Shown in pieces: positions 10,901 to 20,700 of a stretch of DNA of 64,000 bases (positions are counted from its first letter, which is position 1; the number at the start of each line of letters is the position of its first letter). This DNA comes from Bufo bufo. Lineage: Eukaryota > Chordata > Amphibia > Anura > Bufonidae. The stretch spans positions 745,303,146-745,367,145 of the forward strand of contig NC_053389.1 of assembly GCF_905171765.1 (NCBI RefSeq), written 5' to 3'. The notes under the pieces are model-generated. The model made no database searches. It worked only from the letters and a program-made list of their open reading frames with translations, and was not told the DNA's origin. A program made the position numbers and the translations under genes.

Positions 10901-11178
10901 CTCTACAATAGCATAAATGTAATTGAAAGTAAAAAAAAAAAAATGCTTAATTATATTTACTATTGGCCCTTGACCCTATCTCAAGATCCCACATGAGGAT
11001 GGTGTAATAAGAGTTGGACACGTGGCAGTGAACTTTATTCTAACTGGTGCACATCATGTGGTGGTTGTAGTAGACAATGGGAATATGGTAGTACAAGCTT
11101 GGTGGTTACGGAGTCTTGTTAAAACAAGGGGTGAAATTTATCAATACCAGAGCTTTCTAGTACCGGAGCAATCTCTCT
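10901..11178. other. Non-coding stretch, no gene seen
   Basis: Low-complexity and single-copy-looking sequence. Nothing coding or element-like recognised. Confidence 0.5.
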
Positions 11179-11272
11179 GTGGGGGCCAGGGGCATCGTTA
11201 GGTCAAAACATTCGGGGCTGGAGCCCCAGATGTTTTGTCCAGTGCCCCGAATGCAGGGCCAGCGGGGGCCCG

Positions 11273-11457
11273 CGGCGCCGCCTCCTAGCTTATTTATTCA
11301 CTTCACTTGCCTCTGTGTAATCTCGCACAGGCGCACTGGCAGAGGCATCGTCGAGCGAAGTGTGCATGCACCTCGTTCGACGATGCCTCTGCCAGTGCGC
11401 CTGTGCGAGATTACACAGAGGCAAGTGAAGTGAATAAATTAGCTAGGAGGCGGCGCT
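11273..11457. repeat. Near-perfect inverted repeat, about 88-bp arms
   Basis: Left arm GCGCCGCCTCCTAGC... pairs with right arm ...GCTAGGAGGCGGCGC. The axis is at GTGCATGCAC near 11365. The arms differ at only a few positions, so the transcript would form a long hairpin. Confidence 0.9.
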
Positions 11458-11463
11458 GGGAGA

Positions 11464-11775
11464 GGATCTATGGTGGATGACACTTAGGGAGATCTGTGGT
11501 GGATGGCACTTAGGGGGATCTGTGGATGACATTTATGGGGGATCTGTGGATGACATTTATGGGGGATCTGTGGATGACACTTATGGGGATCTGTGGATGA
11601 CATTTGTGGGGGATCTGTGTATGACACTTATGGGGGATCTGTGGATGACACTTGTGGGGGATCTGTGTATGACACTTATGGGGGATCTGTGGATGACACT
11701 GAGGGGGGATCTGTGGATGACACTTATGGGGGATCTGTGGATGACACTTATGGGGGATCTGTGGATGACACTGTT
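11464..11775. repeat. Minisatellite, 24-bp unit
   Basis: About thirteen units of the type GGATCTGTGGATGACACTTA (plus TGGG). The period is a multiple of three, so open frames occur in several phases. A related array stands at 36527-36990. Confidence 0.9.
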
Positions 11776-12119
11776 ATGAATGATCTGTGGGGTTGCCCAG
11801 GCGGCTAGGCCCTTCACTGTAGTTATTAACCCTATTGAGCAGTCCTCCATTCACTGAAGGGGGGACTGCTGAAAGGGGTCAATAACTATTGTGAAGCCCC
11901 CCCCCCCAGGTGTAGCTTCATGGGGTGGGGGCATGGCTTCACATGGGCTTGTGCCCCGGATCTCTTCAGACTCTAGCAACGCCCCTGGTGGGGGCACATG
12001 GCAGATTGTTACAGTATCTATTTTAGCGTGCACAGCATATTGGTTACAGTCTCTCAGTAAGCATCCAGTGTAAAGTAACTCACAGAACATTGTGGGGCAT
12101 CATGGACTAGCACACTTAC

Positions 12120-12241
12120 CTGGTCATAATAGCAATATCTCTATTGCTTCCCTCAGCACACAGAACAGGACCTCCCCACAAAGTGGTTTGGAACTGCTTG
12201 CATTGCCTCCAGAGATACCTCATGCCAAGCAGCAGCCAGTG
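12120..12241 (-). CDS. Candidate internal exon of an unidentified host gene
   Basis: On the minus strand CTTTACCAG precedes the segment and CAG/GTAAGTG follows it, a close match to the splice donor consensus. The 122 bp between are open in one frame (HWLLLGMRYLWRQCKQF... to ...SNRDIAIMT) and end two bases into a codon. Only a 40-residue peptide can be read and I do not recognise it. Joining directly to the candidate exon at 9295-9486 would break that frame, so another exon must intervene or one of the two calls is wrong. The surrounding DNA has no coding potential. Confidence 0.3.
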
Positions 12242-12356
12242 CTGGTAAAGATGTCATAGTGGCAGTTCATGTCCCTTAGGATCTCAGTATGAACAGCTCT
12301 ACAGTGATCTGCGGGACCTAACTCCTCTCTCACAGGCCAGGCTAATTTGCTGCCAC

Positions 12357-12674
12357 CAGGGGCATAGCTATAGGGGGTACAGAGGTAGCAGTCGTTACCG
12401 GGCCCAGGAGCCTGAGGGGTCCCAAAGACCATTGTGCCACAGAAGAAGACACCGGTATTATAGAAAGTGCATGCTGATCAATTTACACCTCTGGCTGGAG
12501 GGAAGGGGTGAGGTCAAGAATTTGGCATGGGGGGGGGGAGGTCTCGTTTCAATTGTTGCTTCAGGCACCACAAAGGCTATGTGCTTCCCTGCCCCTGGCC
12601 ACAAAGCACTGAGGGAAGGGGGGCCCTAGCTGAACTGTTGCACCGGGGCCTATGAGCATTTAGCTACACCACTG
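12357..12674. mobile_element. hAT MITE, CAGGGGC ends
   Basis: Flanks GCTGCCAC (12349-12356) and GCTGCCGC (12675-12682) match 7 of 8. The ends CAGGGGCATAGCTA and the complement of CAGTGGTGTAGCTA are hAT-like. It has 318 bp and no gene. Confidence 0.8.
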
Positions 12675-12682
12675 GCTGCCGC

Positions 12683-13072
12683 AGCATTGTACACTACTGC
12701 TTCATATTATACAGTTATCCCATGACCCTCAAAGCTGCACCATATATCTATTGTGCTGCCCTCAATATAGCACGTGCTTGGCTCCAGCGTCCACACCCTT
12801 GACTATAAATAGTGCAGCACTGAAGCCCACCTGCTATATCCCATATAACACAATCAGCAGGTAACTGCTAAAGGCACAGTACTAGCAAATAAAAAGAGGA
12901 CATTAGTCACATTGTTACACAAACATAAGATGGATCAGTTAACCTCACTGAGCAATATCAATCCAGACAAATCTTTGTAAGGAGGTGCAGCTCCGCACTG
13001 CAGGGGGTTTATCTTCATCTTCCCCTCTTCTGGCCTGTACTGTTAGCTGACTGGTGCAGGAGGCACAATGCA
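12683..13072. other. Non-coding stretch, no gene seen
   Basis: Single-copy-looking sequence without open frames of note. Confidence 0.5.
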
Positions 13073-13264
13073 TCACTTGTGCAACACCACCATTGTTTTG
13101 GGCTTTTGAAGTTGGCACTGACACTTCTCGCCAAAGTATTCAGCTGCATTTGTGCCCTGAAAAAAGTGGTGCCAGAGGGCTTTGATGCTGGAGCGCCATT
13201 TGTCCCATGGGTTAAGTAGTCCTGGGGGAAAGAGATTACCTAAAACGGTAACTGGAGTGTTCAT
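13073..13264 (-). CDS. Candidate exon of an unidentified host gene
   Basis: Two possible acceptors lie at its start on the minus strand: CTCTTCTGTCAAG before 13264 and CTCTTTCCCCCAG before 13221. The frame reads MNTPVTVLG..., then LLNPWDKWRSSIKALWHHFF and CQCQLQKPK, with TGA just below 13076. Tryptophans and cysteines give a protein-like composition. No good splice donor follows, so it would be terminal or mis-called. The open frame extends upstream past 13290, but that part is MITE sequence. No family recognised. Confidence 0.2.
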   Translation of the reverse strand: MNTPVTVLGNLFPPGLLNPWDKWRSSIKALWHHFFQGTNAAEYFGEKCQCQLQKPKTMVVLHK

Positions 13265-13291
13265 CTTGACAGAAGAGGACAACTCAAATAC

Positions 13292-13783
13292 TAAGGCTAC
13301 TTTCACACACTGGCGTTTCTGGGTCCGCTTGTGAGATCCGTCATGGCCTCTTACAAGTGGCCCAAAACGGATCAGTTTAGCCCCAATGCATTCTGAATGG
13401 ATAAGGATCCGTTCAGAATGCATCAATTTGGCTGCGTTTGGTCTCCGTTGCGTTTTTTAGACGTTCACTAAAACGCAGCTTGCAGCATTTTGGTGACCGT
13501 CTGACTATGCGCAGCCAGACGGATCCGTCTAGACTTACAATGTAAGTCAATGGGGACGGATCCGTTTTTCAATGACACAATATGTTGCAATTGAAAACTG
13601 ATCCGTCCCCCATTGACTTTTAATGTAAGTCAAGACGGATCCGTTTTGACTTAGACTTTTTTTTTAATGAATAATGCAAATGGATCCGTTATTAACAGAT
13701 ACAAGCACTTGCATTATTGGTGCGGATCCATCTGTGCAGATACATGACGGATCCGCACCAAACGCAAGTGTGAAAGTAGCCTA
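13292..13783. mobile_element. Foldback MITE, TTTCACAC ends
   Basis: AAGGCTACTTTCACAC at the left and GTGTGAAAGTAGCCTAA at the right are complementary. The interior repeats ACGGATCCGT-like palindromes on both sides of the axis. It belongs with the elements at 8263 and 28351. Confidence 0.75.
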
Positions 13784-14566
13784 AGCCAGTTTTTTTTTTT
13801 TTTCACAGTGGCATAGCCAATATATTTACTGCTTCAGCTGCTTAAACCCTGGTTACCCAGGTATTTATATATTTATATATACAGTATGTTATTCTATACA
13901 GTATCAATTACAAATGTAGTATTACTTGCCATCCATTAAATTGGACAAGGGTTGGGCGGGGGGGGGGGGGGGGATATAAAAAAATGAACGTGCTAAGTCC
14001 TCCAGAGAGGAAGCCACTCATTGCAGTGGCTTTCCTTTCAGGCTAATAGAAGATGAGGGAGGAGGAATGAATCGCAAATCCTCCTCTACAATATGCATGC
14101 ATCCTAATAATGCATACTGACAAAGATTTCTAGTTGGTGCAGTCCCTTTAATTCCATATCTTCTATATTGTAGATTGTGTCATTATGTACGTACCACGGA
14201 TAAAGTTATACGTTGCAATCTTTACTGGTTGCACATAAGGAACATTGAATTTTAGTGTTGTGCAATCTAAAGTCTCTATGACAAGGTAATATGGATTACA
14301 CTAGGGCTAATTTATATACATGAGCCTTTTTGCTGCCTCTCAGGCACCCATTATATATTTCCCATAGGAAGAATAAGAATTCTTAAGGATTGCAGCCATT
14401 TTGCTATGTGTGATATTTATAAAACCTCCCTGATTGATGCATTGTCACAGAAAATAGTTGGTATAAACAGGTCTCTGGCGGAAGAGTTCTGTAAAGTTCT
14501 GCTGGCAGATCAGTTATTTCTCATGGTAAAAAAAAAACAGCATTAAAATGAAAACCTGTCATTTAC
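13784..14566. other. Non-coding stretch, no gene seen
   Basis: Contains poly-T (13788-13802) and poly-G (about 13957-13972) runs and otherwise single-copy-looking AT-rich DNA. Confidence 0.5.
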
Positions 14567-14747
14567 CACCATAATTCTGACATGTACTGGAAAGTCATTT
14601 ATGGCTCTGTATAATTTTGAAATCCGACTTCTCTGATTCTTTGCATTGTGGTCGATCCACAAGTCATTCACTGCGTTTAGCAATACAAAGAATTTTACTG
14701 GAGAAAATTCCTCGACCTGGTTTCTGTGCATATAAAATATATATCTC
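14567..14747 (-). CDS. Candidate internal exon of an unidentified host gene
   Basis: On the minus strand GGGGTCTCAG precedes and GTG/GTAAATGAC follows, giving an exon of 181 bp: one leading base plus exactly 60 open codons. The peptide runs from RYIFYMHRNQVEEF through VLLNAVNDLWIDHN to NDFPVHVRIMV, with a plausible amphipathic helical composition. Among the exon-like segments here this is one of the best, as both splice signals and the frame agree. It has no domain I can name. The segment is in non-repetitive DNA. Confidence 0.35.
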
Positions 14748-15168
14748 CTGAGACCCCATTAGATTCCCTTCCAATGTAGATGTGTGGGGAAAAAAAAGCA
14801 CTAGTTGCATCATGAAACTATACAAAATCATTTTACATAACATTATCTAGGAAATTCTGAGATTTCAGAAAATTAACTGTTAGGGAGAAAGGTCTCACCA
14901 TAGTTTCCATATAAACAGAATTACAATATAAAAAGAAACAACCCCTATCAAGTTCTGGTAAGAGAAACCTGCTTATGGAAAAACATGGGCACAGCATTAT
15001 ATAGCATTTGGATTTGAGATCTTAGTTAGACAAAGCTTTGCTTTCTAATGCAACGTCTATTAGGACCATCCTTTACTTCTACAGCTGAATCTCTATCATT
15101 GCTCACTGCATTTCCAGAGTCAGAGTGTCACTGTTCTACCTTCATGTATTATGTTATGCTCTATTTTA
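14748..15168. other. Non-coding stretch, no gene seen
   Basis: AT-rich, single-copy-looking DNA between a candidate exon and a Tc1-type MITE. Confidence 0.5.
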
Positions 15169-15170
15169 TA

Positions 15171-15537
15171 CAGGTGAAACTCGAAAAATTTGAATATCGC
15201 GCAAAAGTCCATTTATTTCAGGAATGCAAATTAAAAGGAATTGCATTAATGCAGCTTAAAATTAGAATTTTGTGAAAAGGTTCAATATTCTAGGCTCAAA
15301 GTGTCACACGCTAGTCAGCTAATTAATCCATACCCCCTGAGCAAAGGGGACCTGATTTTGTGACTTTGGGCTTTCATAAGCTATAAGCCATAATCATCCA
15401 AATTATAACAAATAAAGGCTTGAAATATCTCGCTTTGCATGTAATGAGTCTATCTCATATGTTAGTGTCACCTTTTAAGTTGCATTACTGAAATAAATGA
15501 ACTTTGCACGATATTCAAATTTTTCGAGTTTCACCTG
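15171..15537. mobile_element. Tc1/mariner-type MITE
   Basis: The ends CAGGTGAAACTCGAAAAATT and the complement of the same sequence are inverted and flanked by TA. The inverted repeats extend at least 50 bp (TTTGAATATCG...). No transposase. Confidence 0.85.
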
Positions 15538-15599
15538 TATGTGGATGTTCTGTTTTATATATAGATTCCCCTGACCCATTTGACATTTGAATATGATAC

Positions 15600-16520
15600 A
15601 CAAGTGTGTAAGTGTGACTGGGCCAACCAACTGGTTTGACTTTGGACTAGATCTAAGGGCGTTATCCTGGCAGTCCCCTGGTATTCACTTTTTTACCCCT
15701 ATACAGGGATCTGGACTTTGATGCAGGGGAGCCATCAGCACACTACTTCTTTGAATAGTCCTGGTGTTATTGACAGCTGAATCACTGGGGTCAGACGAAG
15801 AAGAAGACCGGCACTCACTAAGTTAGATGAAAAGCTTCTGTTTTAATGCCACGTGGAGGACAACAAGTGACACGTTTCGACTCTACAAATCGAGTTTTTG
15901 TCAAGCAAGCTTGTGGGACGCCGACCCTGGACACGTGCACTGCGTATGAATAAGAAATGTGTCGGCTGCTTCACTTTGTGGATTCACTGGGGTCAGAGAC
16001 ACTGGTGCACAGCACTGAGGGGTCAGGCAGTAAATATAGTCTGAAAACAGGCCAACGCCAGGGTAGGCAGAGTACTTGCAAGTACGTGAAGCAAGTCTGA
16101 GGTCAGTGCATGCAGCAATGGGTCAATATGGGAAAAACAGGCCAGGGTCAATACAGGCAGAAGAGGGTTAGTCATAAAACAAGCAGAGATTGGTACACAG
16201 GCCAACAACAGAAAAGCACACCTACTGTACAGTGGTTAGAATTAGAGAACTTAAAGCTCAGACATCTTCCCCTAAGTTAAGATGCCTGAAATAACCTTAA
16301 ATGTCCAACCACAAGCTGGATAAAACGAATGCATATGTGCACTGGCCCTTTAAGAGCTGGAAGTGCATACATGACTTAGTGACAGTCCAGGAGGCTTTCA
16401 CTGAAAGGCGCAGGCTGCAGTCTGCAGGAGCCACCTTTAACACCAGCGGCCGGATCCGCTGCTGGTGGGCAGCAGAAGATTAGTGGGTCTGGATTGCTGG
16501 CAGGAGAGAGGAAAACAGGT
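15600..16520. repeat. Interspersed repeat, related to 42890-43850
   Basis: GCCAACCAACTGG..., GGCAGTCCCCTGGT and GGTCAGAGACACTGGTG reappear in the same order near 42930, 42975 and 43090. The family is not identified. It is interrupted by a short retroposon at 15796-15980. No coding sequence. Confidence 0.6.
15796..15980 (-). mobile_element. Short foldback retroposon with 17-bp target duplication
   Basis: The flanks GAATCACTGGGGTCAGA (15779-15795) and GATTCACTGGGGTCAGA (15981-15997) match 16 of 17. On the minus strand it has TTGACAAA, a hairpin (ACTC...GAGT) and then GAAACGTG (15871-15906). The same layout is seen in the inserts at 32974 and 54994. Confidence 0.75.
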
Positions 16521-16858
16521 GATGCCTGTGCCCGCCCGAGGGAGTGGGACAGTACTGGGCAAGGACTGCCATTGCAACAATATGTCTAATGTACAGGGTT
16601 ATAACCAGGGGAGGCTGGCGAGGCAGGTGTCCTGGGCAAAGGGTGCTATTGAGGGGTACCAAAAAGGCATTAAGCAATCATGAGAACAGTCGGACCCAAG
16701 TATTGTTGTAAAAGACACCAATGAGCTTTGGTAGTTAAGGGCATAATTACAAGTAGGGGCTCCAGGGGTTGATTCATTTTGCTAGGGCTCTTTGAGTTTG
16801 TCCTTATGTCTAGCAGAACATTGTTCTTTGGTGAAGTTAGACTTGACTTTACACTTAT
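16521..16858. other. Non-coding stretch, no gene seen
   Basis: No coding potential, and no transposon terminus until the hAT at 16867. Confidence 0.5.
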
Positions 16859-17470
16859 GTTATGTTTAGTGTTGGTCGAGCACCAAAGTGCTCGAGAGCT
16901 CGGGTGCTCGAGTAGAACAACTCTGGATGCTCGAGTGCTCTACAGATCACCCGAGCACAATGGAAGTCAAAGGGAGAACCCGAGCATTAAACCAGGCACC
17001 CCCTGCTCTGAAGAGAAGAGGGTGTCTGGTTCATAGTAAAAGGTCAGAAATTGATGGAAACACTACTGAAATGGTTCTGGAACAGCATGGGGAGGATATC
17101 TGGATGCATCTTGGACTCCCAGGTCGCTGCTGGGAACGATGTTGTCCGAGTAGTACTCTACTTTTACAGACTGACAATAATACGCACCAAACCGAAGATA
17201 AAATCGTTTTTAGAGGAAAAATTGGTAGGAAACATTCTTTTCTGTATATTTACTTGTATATAAAGTGCAAGTGCTGTCAAAAATTACAAGGAAGCGGCAC
17301 TCCGATACAACCTATATATCACATAAAGGAGGGCCTCATTCACATTGTGGTATAATTGTTCAGGTAGTGGGACTTCTACACTGATAAAGCCAATGCACTA
17401 AGTGAAAGGGCTTCCAAAAATTACAAGAAACTGTCACTCCAATACACCCTTTATTACACATAAAGGAGGG

Positions 17471-17880
17471 CATCATACACACCCTTGAAAAATTATAATT
17501 GATGGACTGCTGGTGACCCTCAAAAACATTAGGAGCAAGGGCCTGCTGGTGACCCTCAAAAACATTAGGGGCGAGGGCCTACTGCTGATCTGACCATCTA
17601 AAACATTAGGGGTGAGGGTCTGCTGCCGAGCTAACCATCTAAAAAATTTAGTGGGCGAGGGCCTGCTGCCGTGCTGACTATCTAAAAAATTTTGTGGGCG
17701 AGGGCCTGCTGCCGAGCTGACCATCTTTAAAATTTAGTGGGTGAGGGCCTGCTGCCGAGCTGACAATCTAAAAATGTAGGGTTGAGGGCCTGCTGGTGAC
17801 CCTCAAAATCATTATGGGTGAGGGCATGCTGCTGAGCTGACCGTCTAAAACATTAGGAGTGAGGGCAGCCTAATAAGCAT
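17471..17880. repeat. Tandem repeat near the 3' end of the hAT, about 57-bp unit
   Basis: Units contain GAGGGCCTGCTG[CG][CT], GAGCTGACCATCTAAAA and TTAG[TG]GG. About seven diverged units. The same repeat, inverted, is found near 36.06-36.12 kb. Confidence 0.8.
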
Positions 17881-18008
17881 GTTGATATGATGGAGGAGGA
17901 CGAGAAAAGGGAAATTGAACCATATACCCCTTTTAGTGATGGAAGGGGTGCATGGGAATACAGTGTATTTAATACACCATAAAAGCCACATTTAGAGTGC
18001 ATTTATGT

Positions 18009-19060
18009 TCAGCCACTTTCCTCTGGTGGATTAGAGAAGTCAGGGGCAATCCAGGCCTTGTTCATTTTTATAAGAGTCAACCTGTCAGCATTTTCAGTTG
18101 ACAGGCGGATGCGCTTATCAGTTAATATGCCCCCAATTGCGAGCAGAGAGCATTTGAGTAGACACAGAAGTGGGATGGTTACGCTGATAATAGCATTATC
18201 GCTGCTCACCATCTGTGTTGATTCCTCAAAGTTGCGTAAAACCTCACAGAAGTCAGACATCAATGTCCACTCGTCGCTTCTGATTAGCGGAAGCTGACTG
18301 GAAAGGCGACGACCATGTTGCAGCTGGTATTCCACTACTGCCCTCTGCTGCTTACAAAGCCTGGCCAACATGTGGAATGTCGAGATCCAGCGCATGCTTA
18401 CATCGCACAACAGTCGGTGAGCTGGCAATTGCAAGCGCTACTACAGCGTTGCCAGACTGGCGGAAGCTGTCGATGACTTGCGGAAATGGGCACACATGCG
18501 GCGCACCTTCACCAGTAGCTCAGGCAAATTGGGGTAGGTTTTTAGAAACCGCTGAACCACTACGTTGAACACGTGGGCTAGGCATGGTATGTGTGTGAGC
18601 TTACCGAGCTCCAAAGCCGCCACCAAGTTACGGCCTTTATCAGACACAACCAAGCCACAGATCAGTTTGGTCCCTTATCCCCTTCCACAGCTCTGCGGCG
18701 GTGTGCTGTTTGTCACCTAAGCAGAACAGTTTAAACGGTCTGTTGCCGCTTCCCCACTGCAGTGCTACACTGCTTCCAGCTACTGACTGATGGCTGACTG
18801 GTGCCGCAAGATGATAATTTAGAGATTGAAGTGGAAGAAGAGGCAGAGGAGGAGAAGGGGGGGGAGGTTGCAGCCACTAACGTAGGTGGCGCCGTAAACC
18901 CTGATGGAAGTAGGGCCCGCAATCCTTGGCGTCGGTAGCACCTGTGCCATCCCAGGGTGACATCCCAGGGTGCCATCCAGGGCCAGCAATTTGGAAAGCT
19001 GCTCATTTAGTGCTATGATCTGTGGGTGGGTGGCTGTGTATTTGCGCGTTCGTTCAAAGG
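18009..19060 (-). pseudogene. hAT transposase, middle part (broken)
   Basis: The minus-strand frames 18441-18653 and 18009-18434 read as a hAT RNase-H-like core. Visible are VSDKGRNLVAAL, the conserved CLAHVFNVVVQRFL segment, HFRKS, and RLLCDVSMRWISTFHMLARL with the CDV/RW..T pattern that precedes the helical insertion domain. The N-proximal stretch at 18731-19060 (LNEQLSKLLALDGT...) is low-quality and shifted. At least two frameshifts separate the segments, and the C-terminal dimerisation domain is absent. In an active element the protein binds the short inverted ends and cuts and pastes the DNA. This copy cannot. Confidence 0.8.
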
Positions 19061-19750
19061 CCTGGGGTATAGACATCTGTAAAACAAAGCATGCAATGCA
19101 ACAGCTCTCTGCAAACCAAATAAAGTATAAATATGCATTATAATTGCTAGTGCTATACTTATAAATTAGAGATGCTTGGCAAATCAATTTGCACAAAATT
19201 ATTTGAGCCCATCTGCTGCACGTCAAGGCGATCTCTGTAAGACGGGTTCCTAACACTAAATACTACCTGTTATGTGCCATGACGACTACCATACAATTCA
19301 GGGAGTGTAGGTTCCACATGTATGCTGGGCCTACTTTAATTTCTGTCATCTTTGGTGCCAAAATGGCCTCTATTATATCCAAGGAATGCAGGTACCAACA
19401 TGCATGCCGAGCCCACTCTACACCACACCTGGTACCAAATGGCCACCAAAGAATGCAATGAGAGTCCACGCTATACCTCTCCTGGTGCCAAATGGCTTCC
19501 AGTGAAGGAGGGAGAGCAGGCTAAGCTATATACTCACACTAATTAAAATCAGCCTATGGGGCAGACAGGCTGGTCAGGAGTGCACGACTGAGGTGTCAGC
19601 CACACCTCCAGTACAAACTGCAAAGAAAAAGGGGGTCAGTCAGCACATCCCAATTGTACAAAATTATTTGAGCCCGTCTGCCGCACGTCGGTACCGGCAT
19701 TCCTTGGATATAATGAAGGCCATTTTGGCACCAAAGATGACAGAAATTAA

Positions 19751-19825
19751 AGCAGGGATTCGAACCCATGACCACCCACATCCCAGGCGGTAGCCCTGCT
19801 TACTAGGCTACCGTCCTCTCTGGAC
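19751..19825 (-). other. tRNA-like sequence (possible SINE head)
   Basis: The minus strand contains GGTAGCCTAGTAAGCAGGG, resembling an A box, and GGTTCGAATCCC, a good B box, about 35 bp apart. The acceptor ends do not pair well and it sits within a repeat, so a tRNA-derived repeat is more likely than a functional tRNA gene. Confidence 0.45.
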
Positions 19826-19904
19826 ATTCCTCAATGAAGCCTATTAGTTAACCTCAGTCTTGCCAAGCCTTGCTCATTACCCTTGATTCCCCACACCTGG
19901 TACT

Positions 19905-20247
19905 TCCCTATATAAGTCCAGCCCCTTGCACTCCAGTTTGCTGATTATTGAGCTCCTGAGCCTTGATCAAGCTTCTCCTCATCTGCTGCTCTTGCTACTG
20001 CTGGAAGTCCACTGCTGACCAGGAATTGCCTACCGACTACTCTTCTGCTTTGTCCCTACCTACTGAACTGCTACCACCGTTGCCATCCGGATTGTCTGAC
20101 CACGCTTACTGCCGCCTGCCCTGACCCACCGCCTGCCTGCTGACTACTCTTCTGCTTTGTCCCTACCTACTGAACTGCCTCCACCGTTGCCATCCGGATT
20201 GTCTGACCACGCTTACTGCCACCTGCCCTGACCCACCGCCTGCCTAC
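19905..20247 (+). promoter_or_regulatory. TATA-containing segment with a 107-bp tandem duplication
   Basis: CTATATAAGTCC near 19910 resembles a TATA box. Downstream GACTACTCTTCTGCTTTGTC starts at 20035 and again at 20142 and the intervening sequence is almost identical. It resembles a retroelement promoter/leader, but no long terminal repeat pair could be shown. Confidence 0.4.
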
Positions 20248-20700
20248 CGACTACGCCTCTGCCAGACTTCCTGCACCTACTACCTGCCTGCGGTCCTTGC
20301 CACTGGGCTCCACTCCTACCTCCAGCAAGCGGTCCTCTGACTCAGGTGAGCCTGTAGGACTGTTACAGCAGGCCCAGATGGCATGTGGAACCTACACTCC
20401 CTGAATTGTATGGTAGCCGTCATTGCACATAACAGGTAGAATTTAGTGTTAGGAACCCGTCTTACAGAGATCACCTTGACGTGCGGCAGACGGGCTCAAA
20501 TAATTTTGTAAAAAATGATTTGCCAAGCATCTTTAATTTATAAGTATAGCATTAGCAATTATAATGCATTTTTGTACTTTATTTTGTTTGCAGAGAGCTG
20601 TTGCATTGCGTGTTTTGATTTACAGTGTTGTTTTCAGCCATAGCAACGTGCCCCTGCGCATTGGGATGACCCCCTTTTTCTTTGCAGTATAGACATCTGT

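Larger units (their letters stand above)
11187..11987. mobile_element. hAT MITE, CAGGGGC ends, 8-bp duplication
   Basis: GTGGGGGC is duplicated at 11179-11186 and 11988-11995. The ends CAGGGGCATCGTTAG and the complement of CAGGGGCGTTGCTAG are typical hAT termini. The interior holds a long hairpin (11273-11457) and a minisatellite (11464-11775). Confidence 0.85.
19081..20686. mobile_element. 1.6-kb foldback insert with 14-bp duplication, relative of the 524-bp satellite
   Basis: GTATAGACATCTGT occurs at 19067-19080 and 20687-20700. Arms of about 235 bp (19087-19320 and 20380-20612) are inverted copies of each other. The left half (19263-19660) follows the order of the satellite unit at 59640-60000: GCCATGAC, AGGGA[AG]TG[CT]AGGT, GTACCAACATGCATGC, CTCCTGG, GTCAGGTGTG-like, CACACCTCCA, CAAAGAAAAA. 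It interrupts the hAT transposase gene. A tRNA-like segment and a duplicated promoter-like segment lie inside. Confidence 0.75.

Noticed and set aside
11477..11850. Repetitive open frames (GGSVDDTY type and the reverse)
   Set aside because: Products of the 24-bp minisatellite read in several frames.
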